Source: Anaerocolumna sp. AGMB13025 (GTDB taxonomy: Bacteria > Bacillota > Clostridia > Lachnospirales > Lachnospiraceae). From it: a DNA stretch of 64,000 bases. Positions within the stretch are counted from its first letter, which is position 1. Every line of letters begins with the position of its first letter. The position numbers were made by a program, and so were the translations under genes. A model generated the notes under the pieces. The model had not been told where the DNA came from. It did no database searches and worked only from the letters and a program-made list of their open reading frames with translations. Location of the stretch: assembly GCF_029689925.1 (NCBI RefSeq), contig NZ_CP121445.1, positions 1,853,001 through 1,917,000 of the forward strand, given 5' to 3'. Below are positions 33,494 through 42,259 of the stretch, one piece after another.

Positions 33494-36316
33494 ATGCAGA
33501 TATCAAAACTAATGACACAGAACTTATCTAATCCGCTGGGACTAGGGATAACGAATCCTTGTTTTAGTTATCAATTAGGTTCGGAAAAACAAGGCGATGA
33601 ACAGACTGCTTATCAGATTCTTGCCGCTACCAAAGAAGAATTACTTGAAGAAGGAAGAGCTGATTTGTGGGATAGCGGCAAAGTTCTGTGCACAGATAAT
33701 TTTGCAATTCCTTATCAGGGAGCAGAACTTTCCGCCAGGCAGGATATCTGTTGGAAAGTACGTGTCTGGGATGCCTGGGGACAGGTCACAAGGTGGAGTA
33801 CTACAGCATGGTTTGAACTGGGACTTCTTAAGGAAAACGACTGGATAGCCGAGTGGATTGGACAAGGCGACGATTTTGACGGGGACAAGGCAGCAGCTCC
33901 TGCCCTTACAGGAAGTTTTCAGGTCCATAACAGAGCTACCATAAAAAAAGCAAGAGCCTACATCAGCGGTCTTGGCTTATTCCTGGTCAGCATGAATGGA
34001 AAGTCCTTGACAGATAACTTATATGAACCTGGAGAAAGTGAGTTCAACCGCCGGGTATTTTACATTACTTATGATATCACACCTTTTTTGACCGAGGGAG
34101 AAAATGTATTAGGGATAATACTGGGTAACGGCCAGTATGAGAATTTTGCAGCGGCTCCGGTAATGAAAAAGGGAGACGGTACTCTTTGTGAGTACCACCG
34201 TTACCAAAAAGATGATACAATATTTTTAAAGAACGGTATCTGCGGTAATAAAAAGTTAATCGCCCAGGTGGAATTGACCAGAAGGGATGGAACTGTAGAG
34301 ACTGCATTGGTAAGTAACGAAACCTGGAAAATAACAGAGAGTCCCATAACCTTTCAGAACTGGTATGGCGGAGAGGATTATGATGCTTTGGCAGCCTTAG
34401 AAAAAGCAGGCTGGGATACGTCTGGTACAGACAGGACTCAGTGGAAGAATGCCATACCGATGACTCCGCCTAAGGGGAAACTCTCAGCCAGAGAATTTCT
34501 TCCCATTCAAATTGCAGAGAGATGGAGGGCAAAGAGCGTTGTGGAGCTGCCAAACGGCAACTGGCTGGTAGATATGGGGAAAAACAGTGCGGGATTTCCC
34601 GTACTTAAACTAAAAGATACGCTAAAATATGCCGGAAGAAAAGTCGAGATGTATCCTGCTGAGATTGTAAAGCCGGATGGAAGCGGTGTCGATCAGGCTT
34701 CTTCGACGCAAAGCTGTGATACTTTGTTTTCCTGCAGCGTGAAAGACTGCTATACAATTGCAGGAACCGGTGAGGAGGAATGGCACCCTGTATTTTGCTA
34801 TCACGGATTTCAATATGTGGAAGTAGCAGGCTTTCCTGGTATACCTTCGGTGGATAACTTTGATGGATGTGCCGTCAGGGTAATGAATGAAAAATATTCG
34901 GATTTTACAACGGATAATGATATACTAAATAAAATTAATGAGATTACCGACCGATCCATAGAAAGCAATATGATGTCCAGTTTTACCGATTGCCCCCAAA
35001 TCGAGAAATTAGGTTGGCTTGAAACAACACATCTTATGTTTTCTTCTATGGCAGCCGGTTATGATATACGCAGCTGGATTCCTAAAATAATTCAGGATAT
35101 GCAGGATGCACAGATTTCAGAAGATATACTGGCGGAGCCTCCTATGGAAGTGAATAACAAGAAGTATCCGGGCTTTGATTTTAAGAGACTTTTAAACAGG
35201 GAAACAGAGGATATCGGGTTTATGCCTGCAATTGCACCGGAATATCATCGTATCGGCAGGTTGTTTAAAGATCCTAACTGGGGCGGGGCTTGTATTATGA
35301 CACCCTGGTATTATTACCTGGAATACGGAGATACCGCGATCCTAAAAGGTGCATATTCGATGATGTGCGGCTATTTGGAGCACCTTAACAAATCAGCCCG
35401 TAATGGCGTGCTAAAAGACTATGCCCATATGGGAGAATGGGGGCAGTTAAATGAAAATACACCGGCGGTGCTGGTGGCTACCTGTGCCTTTTACCTCCAG
35501 GCGGTTACTGTAAGTAAGGTTTCCGGTATTCTTGGAGACAACGAGAAGATGGAGCAGTATCTTAAACTGGCGCAAAACATAAGGACCGGATTTTATGAAG
35601 ATATAGAATGTTATCAGCCGGATAGAGAAATCTATGGAAATGACAGCCAGGCCAGCTATGGCTGCGTTCTCTTTTCCGGAATAATAAAGACAGAGAAGAA
35701 GGATGCTGTTCTTAAGAAACTATTGGAGGCTGTTCAAAAAACCGGTGATCACCTGACTTCGGGAGAAGTAGGTTTAAAACAGGTCTTTCATGCTCTTGCC
35801 TCTGAGGGAAGGAATGATGTAGTATATCGGATGGTCATGAATCCAACACAACCAAGTTACCGACATCATGTGGACCAGGGTTTGACGACACTGCCGGAGT
35901 TCTGGAATTATACAGAGCTTTGGAATGGTTTGGGACGTTCCCGCAATCATGCCATGATGGGACATGTAAAAGAATGGATCTCCCGATTTGTCCTGGGAAT
36001 CAGGCCTTTAGAACCTGGATACCAAAAGCTTGAAATCAAGCCATATATCCAGGAGAATATAAAATCCATAAAAGGTTCTGTATTCACAGTCCGGGGAAAA
36101 GCAGAGATGTCCTGCTGTGAACTGGAGAATGGAATTGAATTAAGTGCTGTAATTCCAGTCGGATGCAGGGCGGATATCTATATCCCATGGAGGTCTGAAG
36201 GAGCTTTAAGCCTGGTGGGAGAGTTCTGTGAGTCCTGGGAAGTGTTAGAAGAAGGATACATAAAACTCAGTAATATACTCTCGGGAAGTTATAGTTGGAA
36301 GGTTAAAAAAGAATAG
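33494..36316 (+). CDS. GH78 alpha-L-rhamnosidase
   Basis: 940 aa, no signal peptide, so cytoplasmic. The N-terminal fibronectin-like and rhamnosidase N-domains (PCFSYQLGSEKQGDEQTAYQI; LWDSGKV; ARAYISGLGLFLVSMNGK) precede the (alpha/alpha)6 catalytic barrel (about 470-820) and a C-terminal beta-domain (GYQKLEIKPYI). The catalytic region reads FTDCPQIEKLGWLE (Asp499, Glu504, Glu510), with the expected general base in LPEFWNYTELWNG (Glu802). It releases terminal alpha-L-rhamnose from oligosaccharides imported by the preceding ABC genes, with which it forms an operon. GAGGG lies 12 bases upstream. Substrate class (rhamnogalacturonan fragment or flavonoid glycoside) cannot be told from sequence. 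Confidence 0.92.
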   Translation: MQISKLMTQNLSNPLGLGITNPCFSYQLGSEKQGDEQTAYQILAATKEELLEEGRADLWDSGKVLCTDNFAIPYQGAELSARQDICWKVRVWDAWGQVTRWSTTAWFELGLLKENDWIAEWIGQGDDFDGDKAAAPALTGSFQVHNRATIKKARAYISGLGLFLVSMNGKSLTDNLYEPGESEFNRRVFYITYDITPFLTEGENVLGIILGNGQYENFAAAPVMKKGDGTLCEYHRYQKDDTIFLKNGICGNKKLIAQVELTRRDGTVETALVSNETWKITESPITFQNWYGGEDYDALAALEKAGWDTSGTDRTQWKNAIPMTPPKGKLSAREFLPIQIAERWRAKSVVELPNGNWLVDMGKNSAGFPVLKLKDTLKYAGRKVEMYPAEIVKPDGSGVDQASSTQSCDTLFSCSVKDCYTIAGTGEEEWHPVFCYHGFQYVEVAGFPGIPSVDNFDGCAVRVMNEKYSDFTTDNDILNKINEITDRSIESNMMSSFTDCPQIEKLGWLETTHLMFSSMAAGYDIRSWIPKIIQDMQDAQISEDILAEPPMEVNNKKYPGFDFKRLLNRETEDIGFMPAIAPEYHRIGRLFKDPNWGGACIMTPWYYYLEYGDTAILKGAYSMMCGYLEHLNKSARNGVLKDYAHMGEWGQLNENTPAVLVATCAFYLQAVTVSKVSGILGDNEKMEQYLKLAQNIRTGFYEDIECYQPDREIYGNDSQASYGCVLFSGIIKTEKKDAVLKKLLEAVQKTGDHLTSGEVGLKQVFHALASEGRNDVVYRMVMNPTQPSYRHHVDQGLTTLPEFWNYTELWNGLGRSRNHAMMGHVKEWISRFVLGIRPLEPGYQKLEIKPYIQENIKSIKGSVFTVRGKAEMSCCELENGIELSAVIPVGCRADIYIPWRSEGALSLVGEFCESWEVLEEGYIKLSNILSGSYSWKVKKE

Positions 36317-36326
36317 GAAAAAAGGG

Positions 36327-36371
36327 TTAGCCTCCTTTGATGATTCTACTTGAATTGTCAAAGGAGGCTAA
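36327..36371. terminator. Hairpin after the rhamnosidase operon
   Basis: TTAGCCTCCTTTGA pairs perfectly with TCAAAGGAGGCTAA. It is preceded by an A-run and followed by AACTATATT, so it is a strong stem but only a weak classical terminator. Confidence 0.65.
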
Positions 36372-36460
36372 AACTATATTAATACCTAGAAAGGCACTTG
36401 ATTATTTTATTGGATGCCATATAATACATATATCATAAAGAGTTGGAGGGATATACTTTT

Positions 36461-37750
36461 ATGTTTCTCATTGCAAATAAAAACAAGAAGGTTACCACAA
36501 TCATATCAGTTGTAAGAAACTTATTACTAATGGTTTTAATCATGCTCTTATGTACTGGGATTTCAATACTGTTCAAATATGTCAATATGTTTGAGTCTAA
36601 TTTTATTATGATTTATTTACTAGGTAATTTGGTGTATTCCTATCTCGCTGGAGGTTATTTGTATAGTTTGATGGCATCAGTTTTTGGCGTATTGTTTTAT
36701 AATTTCTTTTTTACAGAACCGATTTATACACTTCAGGTTTACAATCCCGATTATCCCATAACCTTTATCGTTATGTTTTCCGTTGGATTTATTACAAGCA
36801 TGCTTACTATAAGAATAAAAAATGAATCACAAATGGTAATCGAACGGGAGGAAAAAATAGCTTCCCTTCATGCGATTGGTAAAAATTTATTAGAAGTAAG
36901 CAGTTTGGAACAGTTGGCTAAGGTTACGACAAATAAAATCGGGGAACAGTTCAAAGCATATGTAATTGCGCAATTTTATGATTCTAATGGACTTCATTGT
37001 TATAAAGAGGTAGAAGGTGCAAATATATTTGAAAATGAAATTGATAAGGCAGCAATGCAGGAAACCTATCAATCAGGAAGCCCATGTGGATTTGGAACCA
37101 ACTTGTACTCAGGTGCAAAAGGATATTATACACCGATTTTAAGTCAAAATGGGGTAGTAGGTGTGATCGGGATTGCTTTACAAAATGAAAAAATACTGAC
37201 GAAAGAGCAAAAGGCATTTATTGATGCAATGATACCTCAGATTGCTGTTGTTTTAGAACGGGAACGATTATACGAAAAACAGCAGGAGGTGCAGCTGCAA
37301 ATCCAGGGAGAAAGATTACGGGCTGATATGTTACGATCCATATCCCATGATTTACGAACTCCATTAACCGGAATTATGGGGCTTACGAGTACCTTTTTAA
37401 ATAACTATGATAAAATAGATGATACCGTAAAAAAAGATTTTTTATCTACGATATACAATGATGCGGATTGGTTAAATGAATTGGTTGAGAATATACTTCA
37501 AACAACCCGGTTTGAGGAAGGAAAAGTGAAATTAAATGCTGAGCAGGAAGCAGCGGAAGAAATTATTACGGAAGCAATTGCCCATGTAAATAAACGGGAG
37601 ATCAATCATAAAATACACGTAAAATTACCGGATGATATTATATTGTTTTACGCTGATGAAATGATGGGAAATATAACCAATAAAAATAGAGAGCTTTTTC
37701 TGGTAGCCGGTGGAAGCAGATTAGGTGCTGGATTGAGTGCGCAGGAATGA
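36461..37750 (+). pseudogene. KdpD-like sensor histidine kinase lacking its ATPase domain
   Basis: 429 aa from ATG 36461 (TTGGAGGG lies 10 bases upstream; an in-frame TTG at 36443 overlaps that site). Four membrane helices of DUF4118 (about 15-110) are followed by a GAF-like domain (about 130-275) and the dimerisation/phosphoacceptor motif SISHDLRTPLTGI (His296). The protein should continue into a HATPase domain with N- and G-boxes. After LPDDIILFYADE it instead runs into about 30 unrelated residues (NKNRELFLVAGGSRLGAGLSAQE) and stops. About 120 residues needed for ATP binding are missing, so it cannot autophosphorylate alone. A deletion fusing the frame to foreign sequence is likely. No response regulator gene follows. 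Confidence 0.8.
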
Positions 37751-37776
37751 TAAACTTTTAAAAGGTTATATTTCCC

Positions 37777-37802
37777 GGGAGTGGCTGTGATTAGACACTC
37801 CC
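37777..37802. terminator. Bidirectional terminator-like hairpin
   Basis: GGGAGTG and CACTCCC form a stem between the convergent kinase fragment and tetR genes; ATTTGTCTT follows on the + strand. Confidence 0.65.
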
Positions 37803-37815
37803 ATTTGTCTTAAGC

Positions 37816-38412
37816 TTAGTTGTTAGGCGCAATGCCTTTAATCAGCAGTTCCGTCCATTGGGCGGTATATGGAAGAACTTTTTGGTAGATATGAGGACTG
37901 GAAATGCCTTCTACCAGGGCCTGAAAATAAATCATAAGAAACTCGTCGGAATATTTTAGATCAACCTTGCCTTCTTTGCGTCCACGATGGAATAAATCCA
38001 GCATAATACCAGAGCTTTCCTTGTTATATTGCTGCATAATTAAAGTTAGACCATCATCTCCCTTTTTCGTATAAAAATCCATCAGGTCGATATAAAACTG
38101 CCGGTTGACTTTCTCTAAATAATGGATTTTATTCTGGCTCATTAAAATGAGAGTTTCCTCAAAGGGTTTATTTTGCACCATGATTTCCTTTGCGGTTTCG
38201 CCTAATTTATCTAAAAAAATCTTAAACACTTCATAAATTAAATTATCTTTACTGCCAAAATATTTAAAAACCGAGGTTTTGCTGACATTGGCATTCTTAG
38301 CGATTTCATCCATTGTTAGATTTTCTATGCCGGTATCCTGATTCATCAAGTTAAAAGCGGCTTTTAAAACTTGATTTTTTTTATCCTGGGTTCGCTTTAT
38401 ATAACCATCCAT
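37816..38412 (-). CDS. TetR-family transcriptional regulator of an ABC exporter
   Basis: 198 aa from the ATG at 38412 (GCAGGA 7 bases upstream); an ATG at 38439 would add nine residues without a ribosome site. The N-terminal helix-turn-helix is LTMDEIAKNANVSKTSVFKYFGSKDNLIYE, followed by a helical ligand domain. It is divergent from an ABC-2 exporter, the usual layout for a drug- or bacteriocin-responsive repressor. Inverted AAACTGTTT and AAACAGTT words at 38444 and 38514 are possible operator halves. Confidence 0.88.
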   Translation of the reverse strand: MDGYIKRTQDKKNQVLKAAFNLMNQDTGIENLTMDEIAKNANVSKTSVFKYFGSKDNLIYEVFKIFLDKLGETAKEIMVQNKPFEETLILMSQNKIHYLEKVNRQFYIDLMDFYTKKGDDGLTLIMQQYNKESSGIMLDLFHRGRKEGKVDLKYSDEFLMIYFQALVEGISSPHIYQKVLPYTAQWTELLIKGIAPNN

Positions 38413-38795
38413 TCCTGATTCCTGCTTTCTGATTATCATATTGAAACTGTTTATTCGAAGTTTTTTTGCATTATTCTTTTTCTAATATTATATAGGAATC
38501 GTATTGAATTATCAAACAGTTATTTATAAATAGAATAATCTATAGTATTAAATGAGATTACTATTGTTCAAAATAAGCAAAGAAAAGATTTTAATTGTAT
38601 TTTAATTGACGGATTAGAAAAATAGTTATATAATGAATTCGTAAATGAACTTTGGTTTAAAACAAAGAAAATAATATATAGATATGAACTAATTATATAA
38701 TAAAAGTTCAAAACAAACCGCGGCGGTTATTACTTTGCTTTAGACTGGAAAGCACGTTATAAAACCTTAAAAAAATAAAAAGGAGTTTTAACGTT
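38413..38795. other. Divergent regulatory region of tetR and ABC exporter
   Basis: It holds inverted AACTGTTT/AAACAGTT words near 38444-38521, the exporter promoter at 38608-38636, and a CTTTG..CAAAG hairpin near 38652 in the leader. No gene is present. Confidence 0.6.
38608..38636 (+). promoter_or_regulatory. Promoter of the ABC exporter
   Basis: TTGACG (38608-38613), a 17-bp spacer and perfect TATAAT (38631-38636), leaving a leader of about 150 bases. Confidence 0.75.
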
Positions 38796-39677
38796 ATGGA
38801 AGAGATTGTTAAAGTGCAGGGATTGCAAAAAAAATTTGGTAAGTTTAAAGCATTACATGATGTTACGTTCAAGGTAAAAGCCGGTGAAGTGGTAGGTTTT
38901 ATTGGACCAAACGGCGCTGGTAAATCAACAACAATTCGTACGTTGCTTGGTATCATCAACCGTGATGCCGGAGAGGTGAAAATCTTTGGCAGGGATGTCT
39001 GGAGGGACAGCCTTGAGATTCATAAAAGGATTTCATATGTTCCAGGAGATGTTTCACTATGGGGCAGCTTAACAGGCGGTGAAATTATCGATTTATTTAT
39101 AAAATTACATGGTGGTGGAGACAAGGAAAAACGGGACTATCTGATAAAACGTTTTGAGCTGGATCCGAAAAAGAAATCAAAAGGTTATTCAAAAGGGAAT
39201 TGCCAAAAAGTTGGTTTGATAGCAGCCTTATCGGTGGAATCTGATCTATATATCTTTGATGAACCGACCTCCGGTCTGGATCCCTTGATGGAAGCTGTAT
39301 TTCAGGATGAGGTAGAAAAAATCAAGCACTCGGGAAAAGCGATTTTACTATCCTCACATATTTTAAGCGAAGTTGAACGTTTAGCAGATAAGGTGGTTAT
39401 CATCCGTCAGGGAAAAGTAGTTGAAACCGGAACTCTGGATGAATTACGCCACTTAACCCGTTCTACTGTGACGATAGAAACAACCGGTGATGTAGCGGGG
39501 ATGGCTTTGGTGAACGGTGTCCATGATTTTAAACAAAAGGGCAGCCAGGCTACGTTCTCTGCAGACAATGTATATATCAATGATATATTATCCCAAGCGG
39601 CAAAAATAGGTGTTAAGAAGTTTGAGGCGGTGCCGCCTACCCTTGAAGACTTATTTATGCGTCATTATGAGGTTTGA
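38796..39677 (+). CDS. ABC exporter ATP-binding protein
   Basis: 293 aa cytoplasmic ATPase. Motifs are Walker A GPNGAGKST (about residue 36), signature YSKGNCQKVGLIAAL (the LSGGQ equivalent; Cys replaces the more usual Arg), Walker B LYIFDEPTSGLDP and the switch His in LLSSHILSEVE. A C-terminal extension of about 80 residues is typical of ABC-2 exporters. AAGGAG lies 8 bases before the ATG. It partners the permease encoded at 39742. The cargo is likely a lipophilic toxic compound or antibiotic, judged only from the TetR-controlled context. Confidence 0.92.
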   Translation: MEEIVKVQGLQKKFGKFKALHDVTFKVKAGEVVGFIGPNGAGKSTTIRTLLGIINRDAGEVKIFGRDVWRDSLEIHKRISYVPGDVSLWGSLTGGEIIDLFIKLHGGGDKEKRDYLIKRFELDPKKKSKGYSKGNCQKVGLIAALSVESDLYIFDEPTSGLDPLMEAVFQDEVEKIKHSGKAILLSSHILSEVERLADKVVIIRQGKVVETGTLDELRHLTRSTVTIETTGDVAGMALVNGVHDFKQKGSQATFSADNVYINDILSQAAKIGVKKFEAVPPTLEDLFMRHYEV

Positions 39678-39741
39678 CAGGGAATCGGAGCAAGATAATA
39701 TATCAGTATGTGTGCGAAAGCACGCAGATCGGAGTTTTTAT

Positions 39742-41355
39742 ATGAAAGAAAAATTTGCGCGTTGGAATGTATTGTTTGTACAATATCTGAAACGTGATTG
39801 GAAAAAAATTATTATCTGGATTCTTGGTCTGGGATTATTTTCTGCCGGATTTGTTCCGGCTTTTGTGGAAATCGGTAAGGGGCAGGGGTTGATGGCAATG
39901 TATGAGACCATGCAGAATCCTGCCATGATTTCTATGGTAGGTACGACACCGGTTGGAACCGCGGCGGATTATACGTTAGGAGCTATGTATGCTAATGAAA
40001 TGTTGTTATTCTGCGGTCTATTTGCAATGATTGTGGCTGCCTTGCATGTTGTGAGCCATACCCGTAAGGAAGAAGATCATGGACTTACTGAGCTGGTACG
40101 ATCCTTTCAGGTAGGACGTCAAGCCAATTCATTAGCCGTAACAGCCGAAACAGTCTTCATTCATCTAGTATTAGCGCTTTTTATCGGCGTGGTTATGACC
40201 AGTTTTGGTGCGGATACCATTACTGCAAAAGGAGCCTTTTTGTTTGGCGCTTCTATTGGTATGGCCGGTATACTGGGAGCAGTAATTGCCCTGGTTATGG
40301 CACAGATTATGTCAACTTCCTCAGGTGCAACGGGTTCCGCTCTTGGTCTCGTGGGTTTACTTTATATTGTTCGAGCCGGTACCGATGTATCAAACCCTGA
40401 CTTATCAATATATAATCCAATGGGCTGGACATATCTGACGTATCCATTTACTACTAATAATGTGGCTCCACTAATGATTGCAGTAATCTTTTGTATTCTT
40501 GTTGTAATTATCGCTTTTGCCCTTGAAGGCGGCCGTGATATGGGAGCCGGTTACTTACCAGAAAGAGAAGGCAGGGCAGCTGCCAAAAAGTCTCTGCTGT
40601 CCGTGCCAGGTCTGTTTCTCAAGCTAAATAAAGGCGTTATAATCAGCTGGTTCATTGGGTTTGTAATCATGGGGGCAGCCTATGGTTCCATATACGGAGA
40701 TATGCAGACTTTCCTAAATAGTAATGAAATGATGAGCCAAATGTTTACAATGGCTGGTGTTTCCATTGAAGCCTCCTTTACCGGAACTATTATCATGGTA
40801 ATGATTGGGTTGGTTTCTATTTTACCCATTGCTATCATAAATAAACTTTTTTCAGAAGAGGCAAGGCTGCATCTGAGCCAGCTTTATTCCACGAAAGTAA
40901 CCCGGACTAAACTTTACTGGACTAGTGTCATATTAGCTGTCTTGACCGGAGTAATCGGAATTTTACTGGCCTCAGGCGGGCTTGGTGGTACGGCGATTTC
41001 TGCAATGGGAGGCAGTTCTTCCATGAATATGGGTGATTTTATTGCTGCGGGCTATAATTTCCTGCCTTCCGTATTATTTTTTACCGGACTTGCAGCGATA
41101 GCTTTAGGCTGGGTACCCAGGTTAGGTAAAGTTATTTATGTATATCTTGGATATTCGTTTGCTTTAAACTACTTTGGCGGTATTTTAAAACTCCCGGAAT
41201 GGTTTTCAAAAACTGCGGTTCAAAGCTGGGTTCCAAGAATGCCGGTAGATAAATTTGATGGTACGGTATTTATCAGCATGACAATAATCAGCATCGCACT
41301 GATGGCAGTTGGCTTTATCGGATACCGCAGACGAGATATGGTTGAGGGGGCTTAA
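39742..41355 (+). CDS. ABC exporter permease (ABC-2 type, two-half)
   Basis: 537 aa with about twelve hydrophobic segments in two halves, the architecture of TetR-linked polyketide/tetronasin-type exporters. It starts MKEKFARWNVLFVQYLKRDWKKIIIWILG. ATG 39742 has CGGAG 8 bases upstream. A longer in-frame start at 39610 would overlap 68 bases of the ATPase gene and is rejected. It is cotranscribed with the ATPase. An A/G-rich tandem array and a terminator follow. Confidence 0.9.
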   Translation: MKEKFARWNVLFVQYLKRDWKKIIIWILGLGLFSAGFVPAFVEIGKGQGLMAMYETMQNPAMISMVGTTPVGTAADYTLGAMYANEMLLFCGLFAMIVAALHVVSHTRKEEDHGLTELVRSFQVGRQANSLAVTAETVFIHLVLALFIGVVMTSFGADTITAKGAFLFGASIGMAGILGAVIALVMAQIMSTSSGATGSALGLVGLLYIVRAGTDVSNPDLSIYNPMGWTYLTYPFTTNNVAPLMIAVIFCILVVIIAFALEGGRDMGAGYLPEREGRAAAKKSLLSVPGLFLKLNKGVIISWFIGFVIMGAAYGSIYGDMQTFLNSNEMMSQMFTMAGVSIEASFTGTIIMVMIGLVSILPIAIINKLFSEEARLHLSQLYSTKVTRTKLYWTSVILAVLTGVIGILLASGGLGGTAISAMGGSSSMNMGDFIAAGYNFLPSVLFFTGLAAIALGWVPRLGKVIYVYLGYSFALNYFGGILKLPEWFSKTAVQSWVPRMPVDKFDGTVFISMTIISIALMAVGFIGYRRRDMVEGA

Positions 41356-41499
41356 CAAAATTAAGAGGTATGAAAAAGTAGAGGTAAAAAGTAATAGGAG
41401 AAAAAAGAAGTGTAAGTGTTCATAACTAAGGAACTATTTAGAAAGAATTTCTGAAAAATGGTCGCTACTAATAACGCGTCCACTGTTGTTGTAAATTAT

Positions 41500-41670
41500 A
41501 AAAAAGAAGTAGGGCAAAAAAAGAAGTAGGGCAAAAAAAGAAGTGGGCAAAAAAGAAGTGGGCAAAAAAGAAGTAGGGCAAAAAGGAAGTAGGGCAAAAA
41601 AAGAAGTGGACAAAAAAAGAAGTGGGCAAAAAAGAAGTAGGGTAAAAATGAAGTAGGGCAAAAAAGAGGG
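41500..41670 (+). repeat. A/G-rich tandem array, 15-17 bp unit, about 11 copies
   Basis: Copies of AAAAAAGAAGTAGGGC or its GTGGGC variant run almost without interruption. The opposite strand would read as repeated Phe/Leu/Pro-rich frames, which are artefacts. Confidence 0.85.
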
Positions 41671-41691
41671 ATAATAAGAAACGGTGCAATA

Positions 41692-41735
41692 AGGAGCTAT
41701 ACACTATATAAAAACAGTGTATGAGCTCCTTTTTT
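41692..41735 (+). terminator. Rho-independent terminator
   Basis: AGGAGCTATACACT pairs with AGTGTATGAGCTCCT and is followed by TTTTT. It probably ends the exporter operon beyond the tandem array. Confidence 0.85.
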
Positions 41736-41933
41736 CTAGGAGCGTTACAGTCATGGAAGGTAATTCGTGGGAGGTGTACAATCCCTGGTATTAAAATTAT
41801 ACAATAAAATACCTTAAATATATCAAATGTAAAAATTTTCAATTTATTGTATAGTGTTTTTATAAAAAGATTAATTTTGCCTGGGCAATTAAAAAATTTA
41901 ACATTACACCCGAACAATGTGTTTTAATCTCAC

Positions 41934-42158
41934 ATGATATATATGGAAGGGCTTGCGTATCTACATAATTCAATAGAACTGGAAGAATCACAAGAAGGAA
42001 TGATTGTGAACATTTTAGACCATCTAATCAAATTATATTCTTTACTTTACCCACACAATTACGATTACAATTCTATAACAACTTATAAATTGGCTGCTTT
42101 TCACTTTATACTAATAGTTACACTGCAATATCAGAATAATTTGGTTGACACGAAGTAG
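41934..42158 (+). CDS. Possible small protein, unknown
   Basis: 74 codons from ATG 41934, with a hydrophobic middle to end (ITTYKLAAFHFILIVTLQY). There is no clear ribosome site and no recognisable motif. It may be chance or the remnant of a gene. Confidence 0.22.
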   Translation: MIYMEGLAYLHNSIELEESQEGMIVNILDHLIKLYSLLYPHNYDYNSITTYKLAAFHFILIVTLQYQNNLVDTK

Positions 42159-42259
42159 ATCAGCATTTTTTGGTGACCTAAAAATTGAAGGGGGGATGCT
42201 TATGAGGGCATCATAAGTAAATTTATCTAGTAAAACTATATAATTTAGGAGGGTGAATT

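Larger units (their letters stand above)
41356..42259. other. 900-bp intergenic region before the GH5 giant gene
   Basis: It contains the 41500 array, the 41692 terminator, an inverted ATACAATAAA/TTTATTGTAT pair near 41800-41860, and one weak small frame (41934-42158). I found no convincing promoter for the glycanase gene. Confidence 0.6.

Noticed and set aside
39610-39741. N-terminal extension of the exporter permease
   Set aside because: It overlaps the ATPase coding sequence in another frame; the start at 39742 has its own ribosome site and a normal N-terminus.
41434-41917. Minus-strand Phe/Leu/Pro-rich frames
   Set aside because: Translation of the GAAGTRGGGC array; no start signals.
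42145-42173. TTGACA as a promoter for the GH5 gene
   Set aside because: The position 17-18 bp downstream (around TTTGGT) has no resemblance to a -10 box.
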